Origin: Dichotomocladium elegans
Lineage: Eukaryota > Mucoromycota > Mucoromycetes > Mucorales > Lichtheimiaceae
Direction: 5' to 3'
DNA: 64,000 bases
Assembly: GCA_025716815.1 (NCBI GenBank)
Contig: JAIXMN010000009.1
Coordinates: 1,054,001 to 1,118,000, forward strand
Made by a program: the position numbers and the translations under genes. The first letter of the stretch is position 1, and each line of letters begins with the position of its first letter. The notes below the pieces were generated by a model, which worked only from the letters and a program-made list of their open reading frames with translations, was not told the origin of the DNA and did no database searches. Below, one piece after another: positions 1 to 13,334 of this stretch.

Positions 1-455
1 TTCAAGGTGAATGGCGTTCCCCTTCGTCGTGTGAACCAGGCCTATGTCATTGCCACTTCCACCAAGCTTGATATCTCTGCCGTCAAGGTAAAAAAAAAAG
101 TAGAAACCAGATACACCGACACACGGGGCCATGGAATACTTATCGCAAAATAGGTCGATGCCAAGATCAATGATGCCTACTTTGCCAAGAAGGGTGGCAA
201 GCAGCAGAAGGCTTTCCTTGAGGGCGAGCAGGTAATTATGCGATGTTTTACAAAGTACTCCATGTGCTAATAGGCGTACGTGGATTTGACAATTTACAGA
301 AGAAGGCTTCTCTCCCCGAGTCCAAGGTCGCTGACCAGAAGGCTGTCGATAAGGCTATCCTTGAGGTTGTCTCCAAGACCCCCTTCCTCAGCCAATACTT
401 GAGCTCCACCTTTGGTCTTAAGAAGGGCCAGTTCCCCCACACCTTGAAGTTCTAA
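1..455 (+). CDS. RPL6: 60S ribosomal protein eL6, 3' part
   Basis: C-terminal part of the large-subunit ribosomal protein eL6, a cytosolic structural protein of the 60S subunit. The 5' end lies outside the window. Three exons are visible: 1-87, 154-231 and 300-455, joined by GT-AG introns of 66 and 68 bp; the frame is continuous across both. Family marks are the segment [14 protein letters not shown] at the start, the [11 protein letters not shown] block, and the C-terminus ending [11 protein letters not shown] followed by TAA. Several AATAAA-like stretches follow at about 490-500, consistent with the 3' UTR. The family is recognised from its conserved C-terminal half; the start, promoter and N-terminus cannot be judged here. 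Confidence 0.93.
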
Positions 456-2989
456 GTAACTCTTGTTTTCGCACTGCGCGCGCATCCTTAAATAAATATA
501 AAAAGCATAACTTCTGCAAACTTAAAGCGTGTCCATTTATAGGCCATAAAGTAGACCCATGAGCACTTTACCTTGAGATGTACTTTAGGTGGCACAAACA
601 ATGCTTCTTAACAAGCAATGTCGCATAACAATCCTTGCTTGCCTTGTATTCATGTCCATCTGAATGGCAAACAAACAGGTTCTGTGGAGGTCTAATTACA
701 AATATCAATTCATGTTGCACTTTACAAGATGTGCTACACAGCAAATGGCAATATATAATTAATCACATGCGCGGCAAATGATCAAGCAGGGCTGAAATTC
801 ACAGAGAGAACAATGTCTGGTAATGCCTCTTGCGACAACGCGTATCGTTCTATGGATTCCTCTAGAATACATGCTGCTGTCTGAAATTCTGAAGGGAGTA
901 ATGCAGACAAATGTCCAGGAACAACATATGTCTTCTATACCTACTGCTTTATCTCATCCATTGAGTTGCAGTAGTCGACAACTTGGCAAATGCATGCGCG
1001 TCTAAAATCACGCTGCGCAGTATCTTGGACTTATTGACCTGGTTAGACGTAGTCAAAGAACACTACTTATACGAACGCAAGGCGGTCTCGTTCCATGAGA
1101 AAGACGCCTTCAAATGAAACGAACAAACTCTCATGCACCGGTTTTCTGTATAAACTTCGGCATGAATGTCATCTTGAATAAACGCTTCTAGTTTGTGTCG
1201 ATCTCCTTGATGTACACATTGTATCTCTCGAAGCAAAAGAGTCAGAAAACGTACAAGGGAACAAAGTCGTCGATTGTTCTATCAAAGTGCATGTGAAGAT
1301 GCTTCACGAGCGTATAGTTTTTCAACTCCACTGCAAAATTGTCCAAGCAAGTTTTGTCTATTGTCTCCCCCGTCTTCCGTTAAGGATAGCTCGACAAGTA
1401 ATCGACAAGCGTTGACGAAAAATAGTCAATTATCTAAACAGAACATTTCTCAGGAAAAAGCTAGATCATTAGCAGTCATCGAAGAGATATCATTTTCGAT
1501 TTCTGGTGTCAAGGCAACATAGCCAGGTGGGCTGGACATTACCGTCTGCTAGCATTTGCATCCTAGTCAAGGCTGGATACGCAAGGTATCCTCCACTGAT
1601 CGAGAGTTTTATCATGCGTTTAGTCATATTGAGGAATATAAGTTGTGTGCACTGAATCGATTACAGTGTGTCGGACAGGTTCCAAGTTTGGCAACCATGA
1701 TGATTCCGCCTATCTCGACGAAAAATCTGAGACGAGATATGGTTATGAACGGGCGTATCAAACCATGGATGCGACGGAGGAAGAAAAAGTTTAAGATAAA
1801 TGTATCGTTGAAAGATATCCTTGGATCCATACGCCTTCGTCAGGTGTGATGGTAACAACGTAGTCGAAGTGGAATATAATGCGCTCGGCTATCATGAATA
1901 ATATCAAAGTATGAGCAACCGCACATTTGCAAGGGCTTCCAGTTACTGCGAAACACGCCCCAACACCTCAAAAGATAAAGTAAGAAAGGATATGTATGCG
2001 AGGAAAACAGACTAAAACAAAAATGAGATGACTTGTGGTACAAATTGTATCGCTTTTTTGCATTATTTGCGGGCCTTCCTTTTCTGTTACGCTCGCTTTT
2101 ACGCTCTTTTCATTATGGGCACTTCAGGTTCAATCGCTTTTTGTCCGCGATGGAAAGAAACTGAGTGTATGGGATCTTCAAATAATAGGAAGCGATAAAC
2201 GATGACCACTTATGTGTACTATAGCTTCTGTTTTCCATTTTCCCTTATACTTTTTTCCCATCCTTCTTCAAAAAGGCGAGGTAACGCAGTCATATCGCCC
2301 CCATCGTGCTTTTGCAGAGAAGTTCGGTTTTCTCCGCAACGGCTATTTCTTTTATTGTTTTTTCGGCTTTGGCACGGATGATGGAGATAGAACGGGATTG
2401 AATGCTCTCAGTCAAATAATACAGATAAACGCCAAGATTTGCGTTATTGAAGTATTAGGGCTGTAAAACGAGGCCTAAGAAATCTTTTGCATTTGATTGG
2501 ATATGTCATTCATTAGCAATCGCCAACGAGACAATCAGCGTATCCAAAGTCAACTGCGACTGTATAGATTCCATCAGCCACCCCATTGACAAGCTATTGG
2601 AAATTAAACGTTTGAAAGACGGATATAAGACTCCGGCCTTTTGCTCAGACAGTGAAATACAGGAGAAAGACAAAGATTGAGAATTGGCAGATGACATCTG
2701 AAAGCATTAAATGTGATGCAATCCCGAGGTATTAGACAAAAAAACCGGTTTGTCTAATATGGTCCTTTTTGCTTGACGTTCTTCCAGCATGAGATCAATC
2801 TGGCATGACATACTATTGAATTTTGCTGCAGTCATTCCATGGGTTCCCTGCTTCGACATTTATCCCAACGCGAAATCAAACCTTTGAAGTGACTTTCCTC
2901 CATACTTTTTTGCGGGCTTCTGTAATTGTTTAAAAAGAGTGTCTCCCTTGAAACTTATGGCGCTTAATCGTACTCTTTCTACTGCAACT
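456..2989. other. gene-poor stretch, no gene supported
   Basis: About 2.5 kb between eL6 and a transposase relic. All open frames are short (under about 100 codons), none shows recognisable domains, and no chain of exons with matching splice phases could be assembled. The longest frames (1274-1522 and 1556-1849 on +) have unremarkable composition. The stretch is moderately AT-rich, with several regulatory-looking but non-specific T-runs. I regard it as intergenic or decayed repeat sequence. Confidence 0.5.
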
Positions 2990-3345
2990 ATTCTATTAGA
3001 TTAAGTAAGGAGTATAAGTAAGAAGACACACATGCTTACGTCCTTCGATACTCATATATTTATCGTATTGCTTAACCCATTTCCGAGTAGTTCGTATGCG
3101 AGTGTCCAACTGTTTTGTTGCAGCTGGCGCATTCATACACTTTTCCATCCTCAGATCAGCAGACCTAGCTTTTATCCTGGGAGGTGAAGCGATCATAGTA
3201 TCAGTTTTACGTTTTCTTCTTTTGGCTTTTCCATTCGCTCGAAGCTACACTTCCCAAGTAACTGTCCTGATCAACAGCGTAGACCGTAGGTTCAGTGCCG
3301 CTATTTTCGCCGATGACATTTGCATGTCCATCGAATAAAAAAACG
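2990..3345 (-). pseudogene. relic of a Tc1/IS630-like transposase, N-terminal HTH part
   Basis: On the minus strand, reading from about 3340 down, a frame starts MDMQMSSAKIAA, passes one in-frame stop near 3225, runs through a basic KAKRRKRK block and then shows NAPAATKQLDTRIRTTRKW followed by VKQYDK. That is the helix-turn-helix pattern (A-x-A-x-K-Q-L-x-I-x-x-R-T-A-x-x-W-V) of the N-terminal DNA-binding domain of IS630/Tc1-type transposases. The DDE catalytic domain is missing downstream, so this is a truncated dead copy. Seen: the motif and the stop. Inferred: the family. It differs in sequence from the four element ends described elsewhere, so it is probably another family member. Confidence 0.5.
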
Positions 3346-3510
3346 TATTGTGGACTTTTGTACAGATGATCATTTCAAGCAAAGGCGGCAAAGTTTCTAA
3401 AAATACGAAAATCCATTGTACGAGTCGCATGAATTGATGACGACCACTATCTATAACAAACAATTTCTTTTTTCATTTCGCTTTTTCTTTCTTCTTGTCC
3501 TCTCTTCACC

Positions 3511-5046
<1,536 letters not shown>

Positions 5047-5272
5047 ATTTATCAGTTGCAATTAAACAATGCGGAGTTATTTTTTGATGGATGTACTTCT
5101 TTGGCTGTCCGACGAAAACAAGATCAAGGAGAATACACCAATGAAATCTTGTGTGATTCAAGCGGCGTCATTGTGACCCATCCCCCCCCCACACACTCAA
5201 CAAATGTCAGCCCTTGTCCTTCACCCTTACTTTTCTTCTTCTCTCGCTCTCTGTTCACCTGCTCCTTAGAAT

Positions 5273-6538
5273 ATGCTGCGTACTGCACTCACGACCGCTC
5301 GACTTGTGCGTATATACTCTCTCTATCGCGATCTATCACATAAAGCTTATTATGCTCTTTGCGTTATTCGCTTATCTATAGTCAGTGCGAGCACCGGCCG
5401 GGGCTGCTATCACACAAGCGCGTCGATGCATGGCGTCGAACAATTCGGCCACTTCAGCAATGTCATTCAAAAGTCATTTTCGTCAGCGACGCTTCGGTCC
5501 TGTGCCGACAATGCCTGAACCTTCTGTCGAAGAAGCCGTGAGCAATATTCTTTACAACACGCCGGCCCCAAGTCGAGCGCCGGAGACCCGTCATATCCTT
5601 AATTGCCTCGTCCAGAATGAACCTGGCGTGCTGAGCCGTGTATCGGGTATCTTGGCTGCTCGAGGCTTTAACATTGAATCGCTCGTCGTTGCAAATACCG
5701 AAGTGCCCGACTTATCGCGCATGACCATCGTTTTCAATGGTCGTAACGTTCAGATCGAGCAGGCGAGACGCCAGTTGGAGGATTTGGTAAGCAGTGCTTT
5801 TTAATTCAACTGTTCCCCCCATCTCTCTCTCTCCAAAGATGTGTGTGCATGCGGAGAAGGGAGAGCTCGGACATGTTGATTTACAGGGATATTGACAATC
5901 AAGGGTATACGAATAATAAACATGTATATTGGGATGGTATGGTTTACATCTAGGTTCCTGTGTGGGCTGTCCTGGATTACACCAAAACGAAGCTAGTCGA
6001 ACGCGAGCTTTTGCTGATCAAGGTTTCCATTCTGGGCCCCGAGCATCTCCATGAGCAGCTACCGACGGCCAAGTTTGATGATGAAGCCGAGTTTGAGGAC
6101 GAGAACCTCAACCGAGCTGACATTGACGAAGTGAGTAAAGTTGACAATGAGGAGAAGGAGGAGGAGGAGGAAACGATGTGCATGGCGCTAAAGTGTTCCT
6201 TTCTGTCATGAAAAAAATTATGGAAGGTGGTTGAACATAGTCCTTCGGAAGCGTTGCGTGAAACCTTCTCCCACCTGCGCGCGTTGACGGAACTTACTCG
6301 TCTCTTTGACGGCAAAGTGGTCGATGTGGCATCTGACTCAATCATCATTGAGCTGTCGGCCAAACCAAGTCGGATCTCTTCATTTATGAAGCTCTGCAAG
6401 CCATTCGGTATCCTGGAAGCAAGCCGCACGGGAGTGATGGCCATGCCCCGATCACCGGTGCACGACCATTATGAAGCGCAGACTGAGCATTCATACGAGT
6501 CAGAGGCAGTTGATGCTTCCTTGTTGCCTCCTGGATAG
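5273..6538 (+). CDS. ILV6: acetolactate synthase regulatory (small) subunit, mitochondrial
   Basis: Regulatory subunit of acetohydroxyacid synthase. In fungi it binds the catalytic Ilv2 subunit in mitochondria and confers valine feedback control in branched-chain amino acid synthesis. Exons: 5273-5305, 5382-5786, 5954-6130, 6227-6538. The start at 5273 gives an arginine-rich, acid-free leader (MLRTALTTARLSVRAPAG) expected of a mitochondrial presequence. The ACT domain follows, with RHILNCLVQNEPGVLSRVSG and ARGFNIESLVVANTEV, then the second half with LTELTRLFDGKVVDV and the C-terminal FMKLCKPFGILEASRTG block. An acidic linker (DDEAEFEDENLNRADIDE) lies between the halves, typical of the fungal type. 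The frame over all junctions and the family match are clear. Confidence 0.92.
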
Positions 6539-6790
6539 AGTCCCATTAAAGTTATATATTTCGTTATCGGATTTGTAGAAACCGGGTGTTGTTTAGCGGG
6601 GCGAGGACTATAGATACTGTGTCCGGGCGGCTGTTGATAGGACTGGGTGTGATTTCTTTATCTTTTCTGAAAGATGCGGGGAAACAATTAGTGATCCAAA
6701 AAAGGGATAGGGCACAAACCACGACCATTACTCTTTCGCCCGACCGACACGCTCATTTACAGAAACACACGTACTGTTGACGACAGCGCA

Positions 6791-8044
6791 ATGGCAGTAG
6801 TGCTCAGGTTGAACAAGCGATGGATCGTTGTGCTTGTCGTCATTCTGCTGCTGCTGATTACCTCCTTCTTTGTGCGTCTTGGGCCCAGCGCGCCTGCACC
6901 TCCTCTCCCTATCCGAGATGTGGCTGCCTACTGGCCCTCGCCATTAGAGAATGCAGTTTGCCGACCCAAGATCTACGTCTACGAAGCACCGTCTACATTC
7001 CAAGTACCCAAGTCGATTCAGGAGGGACGGTGCCATGAATCCAACTACAATTCCGAAATCATCTTGCACAATCAGCTTGTGGATCCCTCAAGCGATTTCC
7101 ACAAACTCTATGTCACTCAAAATCCAGAAGAAGCCGATTTTTATTTTATACCCTTTTTTGGCAGCTGTTATCTGTATCACTGTTGGTCGCGGAATGAGTG
7201 GCGCTGGGATGAGCGGTGCGACGTGGATGAGAGATATGTCAATCCGATGATGGACATGGTGATCAACGACTACCCCTACTGGAACCGGACCGGCGGACGA
7301 ACGCATATCATGATCCACCCCATGGACAAGACGTTTACATATTATGCAGACAATGCACGTTTCCAGCCCGCCGTCTTTCTTACGACGGTCGGCGACAAGC
7401 GCCTCAAGTACATGGACCGGCACCGCTACCACCGTGACATTGTCATACCCTCTGCGACGCGGATCGTTCATCATATGGGCATAGATCCTATGGACAAGCT
7501 CACGGAGGAGGGGCATCCGAAAAGCGGACGACGCGACATCTTTGCCATGTTCTATGGCTGCTGCGAGGATGTACAGGTCGATGACGAGTATTCTAACGGC
7601 ATCCGGTCCTTGTTCTTCAACCACTTCTCCAAATACCCTGGTTATGCGTTGGGGCCCAATCTTGCAGATGAGGAGTACGCAGCCAAGCTGGCGCGCGCAA
7701 AGTACGGCCTCAGCCCGATGGGGTGGACTTTGGACACGACGCGAATATGGGAATTCATCGCATTCGGCGTGGTGCCCGTCGTCATTGCTGACGGCATTGT
7801 CGAGCCCTTTGAGTTTGACGTTGACTGGGACTCATTTATTGTCCGTGTCCGTCGGGATGAGGTCCACCGGCTGGATGAGATCTTGCGCGGCATCGATGAA
7901 ACAACTTACGAATACAAGCGACGTAAGCTATGGGAATATGGACGCCGTGTTGGCCTCGAAAAGGATGCTTGGCATTTCATTATCAGGGAATTATGCCGGA
8001 TGGAAGGAATTAATAAGCCAGTCAATCTTGGGCTGGGGTACTAA
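6791..8044 (+). CDS. exostosin-like glycosyltransferase (GT47 family), type II membrane protein
   Basis: Single-exon gene of 417 aa. Residues about 11-31 form one transmembrane anchor after a short basic cytosolic tail, the topology of a Golgi type II glycosyltransferase. The lumenal part shows exostosin/GT47 features: PKIYVYEAPSTFQVP at the start, YNSEIILHNQL, the EADFYFIPFFGSCY block, and the nucleotide-sugar binding C-terminal block SPMGWTLDTTRIWEFIAFG followed by VVPVVIADGIVEPFE. Several NxT/S sequons occur. GT47 enzymes transfer sugars to polysaccharides or glycoproteins; the acceptor and donor cannot be read from the sequence. The lack of introns is unusual beside its intron-rich neighbours. 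Start chosen because the anchor follows directly and no upstream in-frame ATG is needed. Confidence 0.85.
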   Translation: MAVVLRLNKRWIVVLVVILLLLITSFFVRLGPSAPAPPLPIRDVAAYWPSPLENAVCRPKIYVYEAPSTFQVPKSIQEGRCHESNYNSEIILHNQLVDPSSDFHKLYVTQNPEEADFYFIPFFGSCYLYHCWSRNEWRWDERCDVDERYVNPMMDMVINDYPYWNRTGGRTHIMIHPMDKTFTYYADNARFQPAVFLTTVGDKRLKYMDRHRYHRDIVIPSATRIVHHMGIDPMDKLTEEGHPKSGRRDIFAMFYGCCEDVQVDDEYSNGIRSLFFNHFSKYPGYALGPNLADEEYAAKLARAKYGLSPMGWTLDTTRIWEFIAFGVVPVVIADGIVEPFEFDVDWDSFIVRVRRDEVHRLDEILRGIDETTYEYKRRKLWEYGRRVGLEKDAWHFIIRELCRMEGINKPVNLGLGY

Positions 8045-9076
8045 GTAGGTTAATCTGATCATATACAGTGGGGTCTATAGAATCATGTTTTTTTTTTTAA
8101 TAAATGATCTTTTGTGTTTTTATTTCCCTCTCGTTGATCATTAAATGGAATCTAACTTGTCCATACCACCTGTTTAGATGCAAAGATGGATAGAGAGACC
8201 ATGGATCTGGCTCGGGATACGCGGTTGAGGGAGGCTACATCATCACCTTAGTTACAGCACCCCAGATCGGCAGTAGCCTTCGACGCATTGTCTGTAAGAG
8301 TTGGCAGCAAGATAAGGTTTTCTGTTTGCGACAGAAATGTGTGCAAAGGGAAGCTTCCTTCCGCTTTAGACGTGGGGGAACACGGATTCCAGCACCCGGG
8401 TCTTCCGTCCATTCCTGAGCCAGATGGTTCAGCAGTACGTTAACATGGCCAGCCCTCGAAGGATGCTGCCGATTTGGGTTCATTGCTGGTCGTATGTATT
8501 CCATGTTTCAAGTGTTGAGCATGCTCCACAACACCACCCACTTTCGACTATCCATATTTTGCAAATAGGCCGACGTCTCTGCTGCAGAAGCTTTTCATCT
8601 CTCTCTCTCGTCAGCGTTCACTGTCAGAAGACTTTGGATATTAAAAGCCTGATAAACTAAAGTATTCAGCCGAGCACATAGCATCATCATTTTTTTATGG
8701 TTTTGGATGAAATTTGACGATATAACGCTCGGCGTATACATCACTTCCGAAGCATTGCGGGCAAGTATCGCCGAGGACGGCTGCATGTTCTTTGAACCAG
8801 ATGCAACGCATTTTTCTTTGCGAGGCAACCTCTGTGTGTAGAAACATTCCTTTGAATGATGCCATCACAGTACTCGACTCTATGACAGTTTTTCAGCCCA
8901 TCACCTATAGTACTGAGCTACGTATCCCAACAAGGTTATAAAATTACATAATATTTTTTAACGTGCTGGTTTCTGACATGCCTTGTCTATATTTATGGTA
9001 CAAGATGTGTTGACTAGGCGACACTAGAGGGGCTTCAGCCAGATGACAAAATCGAATGGGAAGCGGTGACCCTGGC
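8045..9076. other. convergent intergenic region
   Basis: About 1 kb between the 3' ends of the GT47 gene (+) and the MYST gene (-). It holds a T8-9 run and AATAAA-like signal at about 8089-8103 that probably serves the GT47 transcript. Short frames exist on both strands (8235-8504 minus, 8424-8660 plus) but have no recognisable domain and no consistent splice partners. Nothing else is supported. Confidence 0.5.
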
Positions 9077-11023
<1,947 letters not shown>

Positions 11024-11365
11024 GCAGTGCAAGGAGGAATGTGTGGAAAAGAAAAAAAAGGGAGATACGTGGAGCGAGAGGGAACAGCGTTCGTTTCCTC
11101 CGCGCCCACATTCACCCCCGACTGAACGACACACATCAACACACGAAGCAGCAGATGGAACCGTAAATAACTGTGGGGTGGGAAAACGCGTAACATGCAT
11201 CCAAACACTTTTATTCAAGTTACAAAGCCGAATCAGAAGCTTTTTAAACACCTTTGCATAGTTGGCCGACCATCGCGACAGTCTCCCTCTTTGAAGCGTG
11301 CCAACGCAATTTCGCATAGCGTGGCGTTTGTGTTTGTAAAGGGAGGTACTGAGTGAGGGGCGCTT

Positions 11366-11865
11366 TTAGAACGACGGACGGGTCAAGCCCTTGCGAGCAT
11401 TGTAAAAGGCAGGCTGGACGTTTAGGAACTGTTCCGAATAATGAGTTTTTTCTCTTCCTTCTTATGCTTCCGTCTTCTCTCTCTCTCTCTCTCCACCCAC
11501 CCCACTCGCTACACCTACCTTGATATTCTCATGCTGTTGAACACGGTTCCATGGCGTAGGATTGTTTTTGCGATCAATGAGGATCTCAGGATGTGTTCTG
11601 AGCAAATACACTATCAAAAAGGAAAATGAGCGTATATCAGAACGATAAGCCGATAAAGTATTTTGCATGGTGTGTATGTCTCTTTGAGGACGAGACGGTT
11701 ACTTTACTTGGGTACCTATAGGATAGGAAGTTTCTATGTGTTTAGTATCAAAGTGTGCGCGGACGATAGAGCTACTTACGCAAGAGCGGCCGCACATCCA
11801 CCGCCAGCAAAAAGGAAGAGGGGAGCAAGTGCAGGGTTAGCTCTCAAGAGACCGATGATAGCCAT
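11366..11865 (-). CDS. NDUFA4/B12D-like small mitochondrial inner-membrane subunit
   Basis: Four exons, 11865-11780, 11715-11708, 11610-11519 and 11428-11366, encode 82 aa, the size of animal NDUFA4 (81 aa). The protein starts MAIIGLLRANPALAPLFLFA, has one glycine/alanine-rich membrane helix, then YLLRTHPEILIDRKNNP followed by TPWNRVQ, matching the PLF-V-x-G...YLLR...NPDV...R-NNPEPWN pattern of NDUFA4. The family is associated with respiratory complex IV (once assigned to complex I). The second exon is only 8 nt (GTACCCAA); without it the frame breaks, with it GCG TAC CCA ATG is formed across three exons. The third intron carries a long GA repeat (CT on the + strand). The gene is too split to appear as a long frame. 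Confidence 0.78.
11478..11496 (+). repeat. CT/GA dinucleotide repeat
   Basis: A run of about nine CT units inside the last intron of the NDUFA4-like gene (GA on the coding strand). It lies upstream of the acceptor at 11429 and may be simple microsatellite expansion. Confidence 0.8.
11708..11715 (-). other. 8-nt micro-exon of the NDUFA4-like gene
   Basis: The minus strand reads CCTATAG|GTACCCAA|GTAAAG. It has a standard 3' splice site on one side and a GTAAA donor on the other. Inclusion restores frame: exon 1 ends in phase 2 (GC) and exon 3 begins with TG TAT TTG. It adds the residues A-Y-P-M at the joint. No direct exon 1 to exon 3 joining gives the YLLRTHPE frame. Confidence 0.7.
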
Positions 11866-12404
11866 GGTTATTAATGTTGATAAGAAAGAAAGAAGAGAGG
11901 GGTGAGGTGGTATGTAAGGGAATCTCATGTTGGCGCTTACAGCAATGCATTTTTATACGCACGACTGGGCGGGGGCTGCGGAGTGAGGGGTGGATGCTGG
12001 TCATGCGACAACACATCATTTCCCCACGGCGTTCTTGTATTGCTTCACACGACCCAAAAGCAAACAAGGGACCTTTGGCAATCAATCAAAACAGAAACGC
12101 TACACAAACTCTGCTCGCAATGCAACCTTCCCCCTCCACACCCGTCCCTTCATTCCCACTGTACCACCTAAGCCTTCGTCATTCCTTTATATCAGATTCC
12201 TCCACTGCATGAACGCGAGCGAGACAGAGTCCCTATGCTCAAACACGGCGTCTCCTGGACGAAATCTCTATAGCACCCAAAAGGACAAGCAAACCCACAT
12301 AATCCATGCGACAAACAACTACAGAGAGCACTTCTCTAGCTTTTTTTTGCTCCTTTTTTTCTTTACTCAAAAAGGACAATAAGAAATCACGGGAAGAGTC
12401 CGAT

Positions 12405-12999
12405 TTAAGCCTGCTTGGCAGCAGCCTTCTGGGCACGGAGACCCTTGCCAGCGCGAACAACCTTGGCCTTCTTGGGAGCCTGGGAAGAGAGGATGGCAGA
12501 GGCACGAGCAAGAGCAGCCTAGAGAGCGAGGCAAAAAAAAAGATGAGCAAATCCAATTCACACCAAGCCTGATCACTGCATCGCATTCGCTTTTGATCTT
12601 CTTACCTTGCGAAGGTCAGGACGGTAGCCAGAGCGGGCAATCAGGTTGGCAACAGACTTGGCAGTAACGCGACGCGATTTGGCGATGACAGTCGTGTTCT
12701 TGGCCTTGGCGGGGGAGTTGGCCTTCTTGACCTTCTGGGTGGTGACACGGACACCGCGGGGAGCCGAGGCAATGTCAACAGTCTATTAAGAAAGAAAATA
12801 CGGCAATGTTAATTGCCAAATTTTTCATCAAAAAAGTTACTCAATAAGAAAAATGTACCTTGGCGTTGGCAAGACCAGAGTACTTGAAGGAGTTCAAGTT
12901 GGTCAAGTTGCCAGGCTCAGAGGAGAACTGAACGTTGGAACGCTTGACGAGGAAAGCGTTGTTGTTCTTAACCAAAGACCAAACCAAATCGGCGCTCAT
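12405..12999 (-). CDS. RPL28: 60S ribosomal protein eL28
   Basis: Structural protein of the cytosolic large ribosomal subunit. Exons 12999-12859, 12782-12606 and 12518-12405 encode 143 aa; the human protein has 137. The N-terminus [20 protein letters not shown] is diagnostic, followed by [20 protein letters not shown]. The middle exon carries [18 protein letters not shown]. The C-terminus is the basic [20 protein letters not shown]. Introns are GT-AG with phases 0 and 0. It is the second ribosomal protein gene in the window but is not linked to eL6 in any operon-like way. Note that ribosomal protein names differ between yeasts and animals; eL28 (animal L28) is meant. Confidence 0.93.
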
Positions 13000-13334
13000 T
13001 ATCTAGTAATAATAAATATCGGTGTGTTGGCCAGATTTGTCGTCTTCGCATTTGTGTGTATATGTGCGCATAGATTCTCGTGCGTGCATGTGCATGTGTA
13101 CAGGTCGAATTCTCCTCGAAATGGGGGAAGACTTACGACTACTACTTTAACGTTGATGAAACGGAAGAGAAGGAGAAATCAGATAGGCGCCCCCCTCAAG
13201 CTGAAAAAAATTTTGAGGCGTCGCTGTGATCCAAGCCACCACTTTTTTTTTTTACTTGCTGCTTAACTTGTGTTTCGCTGCAATCCCATAATTTATTCCA
13301 CCAGTCTTCATAGAAATATTTACAGATAAGCGTA

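Noticed and set aside
5977..6444. 155-codon antisense frame in the ILV6 gene
   Set aside because: Ser-rich shadow of the acidic and leucine-rich sense codons; the sense strand encodes a clear ACT-domain protein.
7088..7624. 178-codon antisense frame in the GT47 gene
   Set aside because: Shadow of a single-exon gene with clear family motifs on the sense strand.
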